From Ditibartonella apis (GTDB lineage Bacteria > Pseudomonadota > Alphaproteobacteria > Rhizobiales > Rhizobiaceae): a DNA stretch of 64,000 nucleotides. The stretch spans positions 1-64,000 of the forward strand of contig NZ_LXYU01000003.1 of NCBI RefSeq assembly GCF_001952075.1, in the 5' to 3' direction. Position 1 is the stretch's first letter. Every line of letters begins with the position of its first letter. The translations under genes were made by a program, and so were the position numbers. A model generated the notes under the pieces. That model was not told the DNA's origin. It did no database searches and saw only the letters and a program-made list of their open reading frames with translations. Below are positions 38,522-48,926 of this stretch, piece after piece.

Positions 38522-39724
38522 ATGCGAGCGATAAATCGTTTAAGTGCAAAAGCGGTATCTGCACTGGGAGCTGGTAAATATAATGATGGAGCTGGTCTAT
38601 GGCTTATCAAATCCGATGCTGAAAGTGGCAAGTGGGTCATGCGTTATACTGTACACGGAAGGCGGCGAGAAATGGGGCTTGGCACTATCCGGTCTGTATC
38701 ACTGAAAGAGGTAAGACAGACAGCCGAGCGTTGGCGTGCGGAATTGCGGAATGGCAATGATCCTATCAAACAGCGCGAAAAAGAAAAGCGAGAGGCCGCC
38801 GGCAATCTTCATTTGTTAAAAGATATTGCACGTGATGCCTTCGAAAGTCGCAAAGCCGAATTAAAAGGCGATGGCAAGGCGGGGCGCTGGTTTACACCTC
38901 TTGAACTTCACGTTTTGCCAAGGTTGGGCAATGTGCCAGTGTCTGATATAGATCAAACGGATATACGGGATACATTAGCCCCTATCTGGCATGATAAAGC
39001 CGATACGGCGCGCAAAGCCATGAACCGCCTGAATATCTGTTTGAAGCATGCTGCGGCTTTAGGGCTTGATGTAGATTTGCAAGCCACAATGAAAGCGCGT
39101 GCATTATTGGGTAAAAGTAGACACAAGCCCCAGAATATCCCTGCAATGAATTGGAAAGATGTGCCTGCTTTCTATTCAAGCCTTGATGATGGGAGCGCAA
39201 CGCATCTGGCTTTGAAGCTTTTAATTCTGACCGGTGTGCGTTCTAATCCCTTAAGGCATATCCATGAAGATCAAATTGATGGTGATGTGTGGACGATACC
39301 AGCTGAGGCCATGAAAGGACGCAAGGATGCAACCAGTGATTTTCGAGTGCCATTATCCAAAGAAGCTTTAAAAGTGATTGATGAGGCGCGACGGATATCC
39401 AGGGACGGCTTTTTATTCGTCGGTGCCCGTCGTGGCGTTATTTCTGATATGGCGATGGCCAAGCATATGGAACGGGCTGGATTGAAAGCCCGTCCACATG
39501 GTTTTAGATCAAGTTTAAGGGATTGGCTGGCAGAGGCAACAGACGCACCCCATGATGTAGCGGAGACGATTTTAGGGCATGTTGTGGGAGGCAGTGTTGA
39601 ACGCGCTTATAGACGTACTGATTTTATAGACCAGCGCAGGGCATTAATGGAACGATGGGCGCAGCATGTAACAGGTAATAACAGCCAAGTAATCCAATTT
39701 GAAACGCCTAAAAAACAAGCCTAA
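38522..39724 (+). CDS. Tyrosine recombinase (P4-type integrase)
   Basis: About 400 residues. The N-terminal DUF4102-type arm-binding domain starts INRLSAKAVSALGAGKYNDG and continues with GLGTIRSVSLKEVR; a core-binding domain and the catalytic domain follow. Catalytic residues visible are Arg in LTGVRSNPLRHI, His and Arg in HGFRSSLRDW, His in ILGHVVGG and the probable nucleophile Tyr in ERAYRRTD. ATG 38522 is preferred over ATG 38444: it matches the usual family start, and the extra 26 residues would be read from the arm-site repeats. It lies 180 bp from attL and should integrate and excise the element at tRNA-Leu. Confidence 0.92.
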   Translation: MRAINRLSAKAVSALGAGKYNDGAGLWLIKSDAESGKWVMRYTVHGRRREMGLGTIRSVSLKEVRQTAERWRAELRNGNDPIKQREKEKREAAGNLHLLKDIARDAFESRKAELKGDGKAGRWFTPLELHVLPRLGNVPVSDIDQTDIRDTLAPIWHDKADTARKAMNRLNICLKHAAALGLDVDLQATMKARALLGKSRHKPQNIPAMNWKDVPAFYSSLDDGSATHLALKLLILTGVRSNPLRHIHEDQIDGDVWTIPAEAMKGRKDATSDFRVPLSKEALKVIDEARRISRDGFLFVGARRGVISDMAMAKHMERAGLKARPHGFRSSLRDWLAEATDAPHDVAETILGHVVGGSVERAYRRTDFIDQRRALMERWAQHVTGNNSQVIQFETPKKQA

Positions 39725-40021
39725 CCCCTGCTATCTAACCTTTCCTATGGAGTGGTGCTCAAGTTATGCACGAGTTATCTGTACTGAAAAGGGAGTGCTC
39801 TATTGTGCACCTAGATACATAAAGATGCACCAAGATGCATGGCGTGTCGTTTAGTGAATGAATTTTTTAAGCTATTGAAATAATTAAATTATAATCTCAA
39901 TGTTCTCCTTTTATTCTCTATGTCAAAAAATTATAATCATCTCATATCAACGCGGCGTATGGGGCTAGGGTTAACTTAAAACCCTCATGCTTCATAAGCC
40001 TAAACTTATGAGGTAAAAAGC
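39725..40021. other. Intergenic region with hairpin over the alpA ribosome site
   Basis: About 300 bp. CATAAG (39993-39998) pairs with CTTATG (40005-40010), and the stem can extend into the AGG of the Shine-Dalgarno site of the next gene. It could damp its translation or be an operator. Short repeats of GATGCA(C/T) occur near 39832-39840. Confidence 0.4.
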
Positions 40022-40222
40022 ATGACGAATATCGATACACTTTTAAACGCAAAAGAAAGTGCAAAAATTCTTCAAATCAGCGCCCCTACTTTTTGGAGGC
40101 GTGTTGCTGATGGAACGATACCCCCAGCTGTTAAGATTGGTAATCTATCGCGCTGGCCGCAATCGGAAATATTAGAGGTAATTGAAAAAGCCAAGGCGCA
40201 ACGCAATGTCGATGCCCATTAA
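40022..40222 (+). CDS. AlpA-family regulator/excisionase-like protein
   Basis: A 66-residue protein with the AlpA/MerR-like winged helix-turn-helix: LLNAKESAKILQISAPTFWR, then GTIPPAVKIGNLSRWPQSEI. Proteins of this type control the integrase gene or act as excisionases in P4-like elements. GAGG lies about 8 nt before the ATG. It is the first gene of the rightward replication group. Confidence 0.88.
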   Translation: MTNIDTLLNAKESAKILQISAPTFWRRVADGTIPPAVKIGNLSRWPQSEILEVIEKAKAQRNVDAH

Positions 40223-40324
40223 AGAAAAACCCCGCCATTGTGGGACGGGGCAAAGCTTTCTCAATTTAGATCTAAAGAATAGCAGAACCCGTCACATGGC
40301 GCAATGTCATGGAGACAAGAAACA

Positions 40325-41260
40325 ATGTCATTCAATAAAAACAGAGCACGAGAAATCACCGCCGCACTTCACGGGCAATGGTTTGGAAGCTACGGCTTGG
40401 CGCGCTGCCCGGTCCATAATGACAATAGGCCGAGCTTATCGCTATCAGATGGCAAGGATGGACGTTTATTGGCATGTTGTCATGCCGGATGTAGCTTCGA
40501 TGATATTATTCATGAGTTGCGTTGTATTGGACTTATAGATGGCGCTGGTCTTCACTATGACCGGAACGTGATAGAGCCTGAAGGTCTAAAAGGACATAGC
40601 ATCAGCAAGCAGGCTATGAAAACCTTAGGCTTGGAAGATGAAACCAGCGCACGTAAAACAGAAGCCGCAAGGAAACTTTGGAATGAAGCACTGCCGATAG
40701 ATGGCACCCTTGCTGCCCGTTACCTTCACGGTCGTGGCATTGATTGTGCCCTGCCTGATAGTTTGCGCTTTCATTGCAATTGCCGTCATCCGTCCGGTTC
40801 TTATTATCCGGCTATGATTGCCCGTGTTGATGGTTGTGACGCCTTTGCAGTCCATAGAACCTATCTTTCACCAGATGGCAGAAAAGCTAATGTCGTGCCA
40901 GCCAAGGCTATGCTGGGGCGTGTTGCAGGTGGTGCCGTTCGACTTGCAAAGTGGCGTGGTAACCGGCTGGTCATTTGTGAAGGCATTGAAACAGGGCTTT
41001 CGCTTGCGTGTGGTCTATTGCTTGAACCTGCAAACATATGGGCGGCGTTATCTACAAGTGGCATGAAAGCATTGAAATTACCAAAACAGATAGGACAGTT
41101 GACGGTAGCGTTTGATGGTGATCGTGCCGGGCAAATAGCAGGCGCGGCATTGGCAAGGAATGCCAAGGCACATGGTTGGACCGTCAAGGTATCACAGCCG
41201 CCGGACGGATATGACTTTAATGATCTATTGGTTGAATATCGAAAAGGTGGTGCAGCATGA
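40325..41260 (+). CDS. Primase-like protein with CHC2-type zinc site and TOPRIM domain
   Basis: About 311 residues. The zinc-binding start contains CPVHNDNRPSL and CCHAGCSFDD (~residues 30-60). The TOPRIM domain (~215-305) shows VICEGIETGLS with the catalytic Glu and VAFDGDRAGQ with the DxD pair. The end GYDFNDLL is typical of element-borne primases. ATG 40325 has GGAGA 9 nt upstream and is preferred over ATG 40304. Its stop overlaps the next start by 4 bp. With the DUF3987 protein it should support replication of the excised element. Confidence 0.88.
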   Translation: MSFNKNRAREITAALHGQWFGSYGLARCPVHNDNRPSLSLSDGKDGRLLACCHAGCSFDDIIHELRCIGLIDGAGLHYDRNVIEPEGLKGHSISKQAMKTLGLEDETSARKTEAARKLWNEALPIDGTLAARYLHGRGIDCALPDSLRFHCNCRHPSGSYYPAMIARVDGCDAFAVHRTYLSPDGRKANVVPAKAMLGRVAGGAVRLAKWRGNRLVICEGIETGLSLACGLLLEPANIWAALSTSGMKALKLPKQIGQLTVAFDGDRAGQIAGAALARNAKAHGWTVKVSQPPDGYDFNDLLVEYRKGGAA

Positions 41261-42783
41261 GCGAGAGCATCACAATACCCAAAATTAAAGAACTGCCTTT
41301 TCATGATAATTCAAACCGTGAATGGCAAAAGATAAAGCCGATTGCCTCTAGTTTACCAGCTGTCGAACCTTTCAAGGAAATTATGCTGCCGGATGCTTTA
41401 AGTAGTTATGTTTATGACGTTGCAGATCGGCAGCAATCGCCAGCGGATTTTGTCGCTGTTTCTTGTCTATGTGGATTAGCTGCGGTGGTCGGCAATGGTG
41501 TAAGAGTGTCACCAAAACAGCATGATGATTGGCTGATCGTGCCGAATTTATGGGGTGCAGTTATAGGGCGACCTTCTGCTATGAAGTCACCAGCCATGCA
41601 ATCAGCGCTTGCGCCTATTTTCGCTATTCAGGATGATATGCGTAAGAAATGGCAGGAAAGCCAAAAACAAGCTTCCATTGATGATGTTCTCAAAGCTTTG
41701 GATGAAAAGGATAAAAAGAAAAAAGCAGTACAGGCATTCAAGGGAGGAGATAGGGAAGCTGCCCGCGCGCTATTGGCTGACAGTGTTGTAGATGATGACG
41801 ATAAAATCCCATGCCCGCGCCTTGTGGTTAATGACGCGACAGTAGAAAAATTAGGAGAGCTGTTAAATGAAAACCAGCGCGGCCTTTTACTGATACGCGA
41901 TGAATTGGCAGGCTTTCTGGTCAAGATGGAAGGGGATGATTATCAGTCTGATAGAGCGTTCTATTTGGAGGCCTTCAATGGAGATGGCCAATTTACCTAT
42001 GATCGCATTGGGCGCGGTACTGTGCATATCCAGAATGCCACTATTTCCATGATCGGTGGCATACAACCGTCACGAATTGCCCCGATTGTTAACAATGCAA
42101 TGACCGGAAAAGGTGATGATGGCTTGGTGCAGCGTTTGCAATTGGCTGTCTGGCCGGATGACGTGCACGATTGGCAATGGACTGACAGACTTCCTGATAA
42201 AGAAGCAAGGCGGGCGTATGAAGCTGTGTTTAGAAACCTTCATGATAATCCGTTGGGCACGCCAGAAAATCCACTGGTGATGCATTTTTCATCATCCGCT
42301 CAATTGATGTTTCGGGAATGGATGGAAGACATACAGGCAGAAGCCAGAAGCGGCAAGGTTTCCAGTGTTATGGAATCTCATATGCTGAAAATGCCAAAGA
42401 CGGTAGCATCACTGGCCTTGATTTTTGAACTTGTCGAAGGTGGACGCTTCGAGATTGGTGACTTGGCAACGGCGACAGCCTTGGTCTGGGCTGAATATTT
42501 GGTAAGTCATGCAAAGCGATTATATTCGGCAGGCCAGACAATGGCCGAGGATGGGGCTAAACTCATCATAGAGCGCCGCCACGAATTACCTGACTTGTTT
42601 ACGGTTAGGGATATTCATCAAAAGCGATGGGCAAGGCTCACAGATCGTGAAGCAGTATTGTCTGCAATAGAAATTCTGACTGATGCGAATTACTGCCGTG
42701 AGGTAGAAGCGAGCCCGGACCGCTCAAGGGGACGGCCGACGGTTCAATATGAATGGAATCCCGTGCTGGACGGTAGGGGGTGA
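41257..42783 (+). CDS. DUF3987 family protein, replication-associated
   Basis: A 508-residue protein of the DUF3987 type, common beside TOPRIM primases on phages and integrative elements. A P-loop-like segment GAVIGRPSAMKSPA (~residues 97-110) stands where helicases have GxxxxGKS. Further on are RDELAGFLVKMEGD and NATISMIGGIQPSRIAPIV, typical of the family, and a C-terminal winged-helix-like region with RSRGRPTVQYEW. It starts by ATGA overlap with the primase gene. A helicase-like role in element replication is inferred; the altered P-loop leaves activity uncertain. Confidence 0.82.
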   Translation: MSESITIPKIKELPFHDNSNREWQKIKPIASSLPAVEPFKEIMLPDALSSYVYDVADRQQSPADFVAVSCLCGLAAVVGNGVRVSPKQHDDWLIVPNLWGAVIGRPSAMKSPAMQSALAPIFAIQDDMRKKWQESQKQASIDDVLKALDEKDKKKKAVQAFKGGDREAARALLADSVVDDDDKIPCPRLVVNDATVEKLGELLNENQRGLLLIRDELAGFLVKMEGDDYQSDRAFYLEAFNGDGQFTYDRIGRGTVHIQNATISMIGGIQPSRIAPIVNNAMTGKGDDGLVQRLQLAVWPDDVHDWQWTDRLPDKEARRAYEAVFRNLHDNPLGTPENPLVMHFSSSAQLMFREWMEDIQAEARSGKVSSVMESHMLKMPKTVASLALIFELVEGGRFEIGDLATATALVWAEYLVSHAKRLYSAGQTMAEDGAKLIIERRHELPDLFTVRDIHQKRWARLTDREAVLSAIEILTDANYCREVEASPDRSRGRPTVQYEWNPVLDGRG

Positions 42784-42786
42784 CCG

Positions 42787-43377
42787 ATGGGCAAGTGGTT
42801 ATCTGTTTTAAAAAATATCAAAAACAAGAAACTTCCAAACACTCAAAATCCTCAAAATTCGAAAAAATGTATTTTTGATGATTTTGAGGGTTCCGAATAT
42901 GAGCAAAAACAGGAAAAAAATAATGCTAGTCACTTTTATGATGATGACCAGACCCATCAGATAGAGGAACGGGCAGCGGTTCTTGAGTATGATGGAGGCT
43001 ATCTTCGAGATGAGGCTGAACGAATTGCGGGGATAAAAACCAGCGCATCTATGTTGACAAATGTTAACATTTTTAACGATGCAATGAGCGTTACTCGATT
43101 GAAGAATGTCGAGACCTTCAACAGACCTAAACAACCACAGCCTTATCTTGAAACTCTTTATGACGGTATTGCCAAGCCGGATGACGATGAGACCTATCTC
43201 AAAGCTCTTCAGCTTCATGGTGCCATGTCATATGGGATGGCTATGCGTGTGTTGGGCTGGGGTGGTACTCGTGCAGCCAAAGCAGAAGATCGATTGCGTA
43301 AATCGGGACGCATTGCATATAGCAAGCATGGTAGGGCGGTGGTGGTAAGTAGTGATGCCAGTGGCAAAGAGCTGTAG
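42787..43377 (+). CDS. Small element protein of unknown function with winged-helix-like end
   Basis: A 196-residue protein starting 3 bp after the DUF3987 gene with an AGGGGG site upstream, so clearly in the same operon. The N-terminal half is charged and low-complexity. The last ~65 residues (ALQLHGAMSYGMAMRVLGWG, RLRKSGRIAYSKHGRAVV) look like a winged helix in which a small domain reads DNA. I do not recognise a named family. A regulatory or replication-accessory role is possible. Confidence 0.7.
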   Translation: MGKWLSVLKNIKNKKLPNTQNPQNSKKCIFDDFEGSEYEQKQEKNNASHFYDDDQTHQIEERAAVLEYDGGYLRDEAERIAGIKTSASMLTNVNIFNDAMSVTRLKNVETFNRPKQPQPYLETLYDGIAKPDDDETYLKALQLHGAMSYGMAMRVLGWGGTRAAKAEDRLRKSGRIAYSKHGRAVVVSSDASGKEL

Positions 43378-44024
43378 CATGAGAAGTTTTTTAATTTGTG
43401 TTTGATTTTTACGGTATTCAAATAAACAGGCGAAAGTATACATCCCGCGCCTTTTTATAGTTAGTAAAGTTATAACGACCAGTGCGCTGGTTTTGCAATC
43501 TTTTTCACGAATTAACTTGACAAAAAAGCCTGTTAAGTAACGTTAAGTTTCTTAAAAATACATGAGGGCAAGAATCTCAAAAACCTGAAGCCGAAACCTG
43601 TTGGGACAGGTAGCCCGCAAGCAGCCATTTATTAACAAATGGTCATATGTACGGTTTTGGTTTTGATGATTATTTTTTCAAAAGCCGGTAAAAAATAAAG
43701 AGTTGTGGGGGGAGAGCTAAAGTCGTGAACCTTATGGAAGCCTAAACCGGCATGGGGCGCATGCGTATCTTTTTTATTGGTGTTTGATTATTTTGATTTT
43801 CTATCTGTCTTCTGTCGGTAGCGTGCCAAAGGCACTGACTTTTTATCAGTTAAAACGGGTAGGGAGCAATACCGCAAAAATTTTAATTTGATGATCGCTG
43901 CATGACTTTCGCACACAAAAAAACATCATTTTAATGAAAATGTCTTTTCATTTTAGATGATTAAGGTATGACTTTTGTACATAAATCAGTCAAAGGCTGC
44001 GTACATTTTAGCGGAGGCAATAGC
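43378..44024. other. Non-coding stretch before the type ISP gene
   Basis: About 650 bp without a credible gene. It holds CCATTT-ATTAAC-AAATGG (43625-43642), a CCTGT-TGGG-ACAGG hairpin (about 43595-43608) and AT-rich sequence. Promoter elements for the restriction gene, or a replication origin of the element, could lie here. Neither can be shown. Confidence 0.4.
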
Positions 44025-47000
44025 ATGAGCGAGGTACTAGAACAGACATCCCTTGAAAAAGTCTTGAACCGTTTTCGCAATGCTGCGGCGTCCGAGCGTG
44101 AAAAAGGTACCTATTTTGAAAAGTTGATCGTTGCTTATCTGAAACATGAACCTTTTTATGCTGATCTTTATTCACACGTATGGACGTTTAGAGATTGGGC
44201 GGTGTCACATGGCAAAGATGGCAAAGACAAGGGGATTGATCTTGTAGCCCAAACCAAGAAGGGTGAACTTCATGCTATACAGTGCAAATTTTATGCACCG
44301 GACCATAAAATTGAAAAAAGAGATATAGACAGCTTTTTGGCGGCATCCGGTCAAAGACCTTTTGTAAACCGCTTTATCATCTGCACAACCAATCATTGGG
44401 GTAATAATGCCGAGGCGATGCTGGAAAACCAGCAAATTCCCGTCAGCAAAATTGATCTCGCAGCTCTTGAACAAAGTGTTATCGATTGGGAAAAATATGC
44501 ACGGGATAAAGCACTTGTCATTCACGACAAGAAAAAGTTAAGGCCGCATCAAGAAACAGCTGTAAAAAATGTGCTCAAAGGTTTTGAGACGGCCGATCGT
44601 GGTAAGCTTTTTATGGCTTGTGGTACAGGTAAAACTTTCACCAGTCTTAAAATTGCAGAGGCACAGGCCGGCAAAGGCAAACGGGTCTTGTTTCTTGTGC
44701 CAAGTCTTGCCTTATTAAGCCAGACACTGACGGAATGGACGCAACAGAGCGAAACCAAATTGCATAGCTTCGCTGTTTGTTCGGATGCAGAGGTCGGTAA
44801 AAAACGCGATAGAAAAGACGATGACAGTGTGCAGACCTTTGTGCACGAGCTGCAATATCCTGCCACGACCGATGCCAAGAGACTGGCCGAGGAGATGATT
44901 GCTTGGCACGAAGAAAACGCCATGAGTGTTATTTTCTCGACCTATCAATCTATTGATGTCATTTCGCAAGCGCAAAAAAATTATGACTTGCCTGCTTTTG
45001 ATCTTGTCATCTGTGACGAGGCGCACCGCACAACTGGCCAAACCTATGGAGGTGAGGAAGAAAGTGCTTTTGTTCGCGTTCATTTTAACGATTTTATTAA
45101 AGCAGCAAAACGTCTTTATATGACAGCCACGCCGCGCATCTATCGGGATGGTGACAAACTTAAAGCCGAGGATCGTAATCTTAAGGTCTATTCTATGAAT
45201 GATCCGGACTTTTATGGCAAAGACCTATATGTTTTGACTTTTTCGGAAGCGGTAGAGCGCGGCCTTTTAGTTGACTACAAGGTGATTTTGTTGTCAATTG
45301 AAGAACGCCTGATCAACCGCCGTTTGCAAAATCTTCTCAAAGACGAGAATAACGAATTGCGGGTGGATGATGCGACCAAGATTATCGGTTGTTGGAAGGC
45401 GCTGTCGAAGCAGGATTCGTGTGAAAGTCTTCAAGGTGATGTCAGCCCGATGCAACGCGCTGTTGCCTTTTGTCAGGTGATTGACCGGAAAAAAAGCAAT
45501 AAGGTTGGATCCCTCCAGATTGCGAGCATGTTTCAGGCGGTGGTGGAAGAATACCAGCGCACCGCAACTGATGAGGAAGAAACGTCCGTTAAGCTGCATT
45601 GCGAGGCGCGCCATGTTGATGGCGGCATGAATGCCAGTGAAAAGGAAGAAAAAATCCAGTGGCTTAGATCACCGGCTCCCAAAGACACGTGCCGCATTTT
45701 GTCAAATGTGCGCTGTCTGTCTGAAGGCGTGGATGTGCCAGCCCTGGATGCGGTTTTGTTTTTAACTGCACGCAATAGTCAGGTTGATGTGGTGCAATCG
45801 GTCGGGCGTGTTATGCGCAATGCGCCAGGTAAAACCCGTGGTTATATCGTCCTGCCGGTGGTTATCCCTTCGGGTGTAGAGCCGCATGAAGCCCTGAATG
45901 ATAACAAGACCTACAAGGTCGTCTGGCAGGTTTTGCAGGCACTACGTTCGCATGACGATCAATTCGATGCGATGATCAATAAAATAGCTTTAAATGGTGT
46001 TGATCCGCAAAAAATGGAAGTCATTGCTGTTACCGATATTGGTAAGAGACGTAAAAAAGTAATGAAAGAAGCAACAGGTCTTGCAAAGCGTCAATATAAT
46101 TTAGGTAAAGCCCAACCCTCTTCAGGTGCGGCAGAAGAACATCAAGGCGAATTTGTTTTTGAGGTAACAGAGTTTGAAAGGGCTATCATAGCCAAAGTAG
46201 TTGAAAAGGTCGGCAATCGACGCCAATGGGAAGAGTTCACCGATGAGATTGCCAAGACAGCCCGTACTCATATTGACCGCATCAAGGCCATTTTGGAAAA
46301 CCCTAAAAACACTAAGGCCATTGCAACATTCAAGGAATTTTCCGCCGAATTGAAAGATGATTTGAATGATGCTCTCACCGACGACGAAATCATCGAGATG
46401 TTGGCACAACATCTCATCACCAAGCCGGTTTTTGATGCTTTGTTTTCGGACTATAGCTTTGCAGCTCATAACCCGATGTCGCAAGCGATCCAGAAAGTTT
46501 TGGATGTGCTAAGTGAATTCAACATTAATAAAGAATCGACAAGCCTGGATGAATTTTATCACAAGGTTGCCATGCGTGCCGGGGGTATCAACTCGGCAGA
46601 GGGCCGCCAGAAATTGGTTGTCGAACTTTATGACAAGTTTTTCCGTAACGCATTCCCAAAAATGACCGAGCGACTGGGTATTGTCTATACACCGGTCGAG
46701 GTGGTGGACTTTATCCTGCACAGCGTCAATGATGTGCTAAAAGCTGAATTCAACCAGAGCTTGGGTAGCGAGGGCGTGCATATTCTGGACCCTTTCACTG
46801 GCACAGGCACCTTTATTACAAGGCTGATGCAAAGTGGCTTAATAGCCAAGCAAGATTTGCCGCGCGTTTATAAACACCAACTTCATGCCAATGAACTGGT
46901 GCTGCTTGCTTATTATATTGCCGCCGTCAATATTGAATCGGCCTACCATGCCCTTGTCGGGGGAGACTATGAGCCTTTCTCCGGTATTTTGCTCACCGAC

Positions 47001-48902
47001 ACATTCCAGATGAGCGAAAAGGGCGACTTGATTGACAACATTCTGGTTGATAATAGCCAGCGTCGCAAAGACCAGATGGCCTTGGATATCAAAGTTATTG
47101 TCGGCAACCCGCCTTATTCGGTTGGGCAAAAAAGTGAAAATGATAATAATCAAAACTTATCATATTTGAAATTAGATCAGCGCATTGCCGACACTTATGA
47201 GAAATTTTCAAATGCTAAATTAAGAACGTCGTTATATGACAGCTATATTCGTGCAATTCGTTGGGCTTCAGACCGGATTGGCGAGGCCGGTGTCATCGGT
47301 TTTGTCACCAATGCTGGTTATATCGAATCTTCATCGGCAGACGGCTTGCGAAAATGTTTGGCAGAAGAGTTTTCCAATATTTATATTTTCCATTTACGTG
47401 GTAACCAGCGTACGTCCGGTGAGCGTTCCCGCAAAGAAGGTGGGAAAATCTTTGGTTCAGGTTCCCGCGCGCCAATTGCCATTTCGATATTTGTGAAAAA
47501 CCCTGCGGCCAAGCAGCATGGGCAGATTTTCTTTCATGATATTGGCGACTATCTCACCACCGAGCAAAAGCTTGAAAAACTCGCCGATCTTACATCCATC
47601 TCAGGTTTAAAAGATCAATGGCAAATCATCACTCCTGATGTCCATAATGATTGGCTTAACCAACGTGATGATAGTTTTAATGAATTTATTAGCATAGGAG
47701 ATAAAAAGGAAAAAAATAGTTTAGCCATTTTTGATAATTATTCTTCCGGTGTGAAAACGAACCGAGATGCTTGGGCTTATAATTTTTCTAAAAGCAAACT
47801 GTCAAATAACATGCAAAGCATGATTGATTTTTATAATTCTGAAATTAACCGTTTCAATAATTCAAATATTAAAGAATTGAAAATAGATGATTTTATTAAT
47901 CTCGACACAACAAAAATAAGCTGGTCAGGTGATTTAAAAGATGCATTTAGGAAACAATTTAAGGGAATTTATTCAGTAGATAACATTAAATCTAGTCTGT
48001 ATAGGCCATTTACTAAAGAATTTTTATATTTTGATAAATTGTTTAATAACAGTATATACAAAATTCCTATTATTTTTCCTAATGCAGAAGCAGAAAATAC
48101 TGTTATACAAATAAACGAAAACTATAATGGTGATAGTAACCTTGCACTTATAAGCAATTATATTGCTGACTTGCATTGTAATGGTGACAGTCAATGTTTT
48201 CCACTTTATCTTTATGATCAGGAGCAGGCGGGAGAAGGCTTGTTTGCCAGTGATGATAAGCCAAAATTAAAGCGTCGCGATGCGATAACAGATGCGGGCT
48301 TGCAACATTTCCAGAAGGCCTATCAAGACAATACCATCAGCAAGGAAGACCTTTTTTATTATATTTATGGGCTGCTACATTCGGAAGATTATCGCACCCG
48401 TTTTGCTGATAATCTGATGAAAGAATTGCCGCGTATACCAGCCGTTAAAAAGCTTGATGACTTCAAGGCATTTTCACAGGCGGGCCGCGCCTTGGCCAAT
48501 TTGCATTTGAATTATGAAACAGTGGCGAAATACCCAGCCAATATCATTACCAAAAATAAAAAATTGCAAGATTCTGACTATTATGTTCAAAAAATGAAAT
48601 ATGGTCGCAATGGTAAGGATAAAGATCTTTCAACAATTATCTATAATGACAAGATCACCATCAAAGATATTCCGTTGGAAGCTTATGACTATATCGTCAA
48701 TGGCAAATCTGCCATTGATTGGGTGGTGGAGCGTCAGGGAGTCAAGACAGATAAAGCCAGCGGTATTGTTAATGATGCCAATGACTGGGCAATAGAGACC
48801 ATGCATAACCCTGCCTATCCGCTGGAACTCTTATTAAGAGTTATCACAGTTTCACTGGAAACGATGAAAATTGTTCGCAATCTGCCGAAACTGGATATTT
48901 AA
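44025..48902 (+). CDS. Type ISP restriction-modification enzyme (nuclease, helicase, N6-adenine methylase, target recognition)
   Basis: About 1625 residues with all activities in one chain. An Mrr-like nuclease lies at ~60-110 (GIDLVAQ and AIQCKFY give the D...QxK site). A superfamily 2 translocase follows with Walker A ACGTGKT (~198), CDEAH (~328) and QSVGRVMRN. Then come a helical coupler, a methylase with motif I ILDPFTGTGTF (~918) and motif IV NPPYS (~1027), and a target-recognition region with a conserved tail. This is the layout of LlaGI/LlaBIII-type enzymes, which methylate one strand and cut after translocation. ATG 44025 is chosen for GGAGG 8 nt upstream. It is the last gene of the element. 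The target region (about 47640-48200) is much more AT-rich than its flanks and differs strongly from the truncated paralogue. Confidence 0.9.
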   Translation: MSEVLEQTSLEKVLNRFRNAAASEREKGTYFEKLIVAYLKHEPFYADLYSHVWTFRDWAVSHGKDGKDKGIDLVAQTKKGELHAIQCKFYAPDHKIEKRDIDSFLAASGQRPFVNRFIICTTNHWGNNAEAMLENQQIPVSKIDLAALEQSVIDWEKYARDKALVIHDKKKLRPHQETAVKNVLKGFETADRGKLFMACGTGKTFTSLKIAEAQAGKGKRVLFLVPSLALLSQTLTEWTQQSETKLHSFAVCSDAEVGKKRDRKDDDSVQTFVHELQYPATTDAKRLAEEMIAWHEENAMSVIFSTYQSIDVISQAQKNYDLPAFDLVICDEAHRTTGQTYGGEEESAFVRVHFNDFIKAAKRLYMTATPRIYRDGDKLKAEDRNLKVYSMNDPDFYGKDLYVLTFSEAVERGLLVDYKVILLSIEERLINRRLQNLLKDENNELRVDDATKIIGCWKALSKQDSCESLQGDVSPMQRAVAFCQVIDRKKSNKVGSLQIASMFQAVVEEYQRTATDEEETSVKLHCEARHVDGGMNASEKEEKIQWLRSPAPKDTCRILSNVRCLSEGVDVPALDAVLFLTARNSQVDVVQSVGRVMRNAPGKTRGYIVLPVVIPSGVEPHEALNDNKTYKVVWQVLQALRSHDDQFDAMINKIALNGVDPQKMEVIAVTDIGKRRKKVMKEATGLAKRQYNLGKAQPSSGAAEEHQGEFVFEVTEFERAIIAKVVEKVGNRRQWEEFTDEIAKTARTHIDRIKAILENPKNTKAIATFKEFSAELKDDLNDALTDDEIIEMLAQHLITKPVFDALFSDYSFAAHNPMSQAIQKVLDVLSEFNINKESTSLDEFYHKVAMRAGGINSAEGRQKLVVELYDKFFRNAFPKMTERLGIVYTPVEVVDFILHSVNDVLKAEFNQSLGSEGVHILDPFTGTGTFITRLMQSGLIAKQDLPRVYKHQLHANELVLLAYYIAAVNIESAYHALVGGDYEPFSGILLTDTFQMSEKGDLIDNILVDNSQRRKDQMALDIKVIVGNPPYSVGQKSENDNNQNLSYLKLDQRIADTYEKFSNAKLRTSLYDSYIRAIRWASDRIGEAGVIGFVTNAGYIESSSADGLRKCLAEEFSNIYIFHLRGNQRTSGERSRKEGGKIFGSGSRAPIAISIFVKNPAAKQHGQIFFHDIGDYLTTEQKLEKLADLTSISGLKDQWQIITPDVHNDWLNQRDDSFNEFISIGDKKEKNSLAIFDNYSSGVKTNRDAWAYNFSKSKLSNNMQSMIDFYNSEINRFNNSNIKELKIDDFINLDTTKISWSGDLKDAFRKQFKGIYSVDNIKSSLYRPFTKEFLYFDKLFNNSIYKIPIIFPNAEAENTVIQINENYNGDSNLALISNYIADLHCNGDSQCFPLYLYDQEQAGEGLFASDDKPKLKRRDAITDAGLQHFQKAYQDNTISKEDLFYYIYGLLHSEDYRTRFADNLMKELPRIPAVKKLDDFKAFSQAGRALANLHLNYETVAKYPANIITKNKKLQDSDYYVQKMKYGRNGKDKDLSTIIYNDKITIKDIPLEAYDYIVNGKSAIDWVVERQGVKTDKASGIVNDANDWAIETMHNPAYPLELLLRVITVSLETMKIVRNLPKLDI

Positions 48903-48926
48903 CAGCATCGCAAGCGCCCGCCGAAA

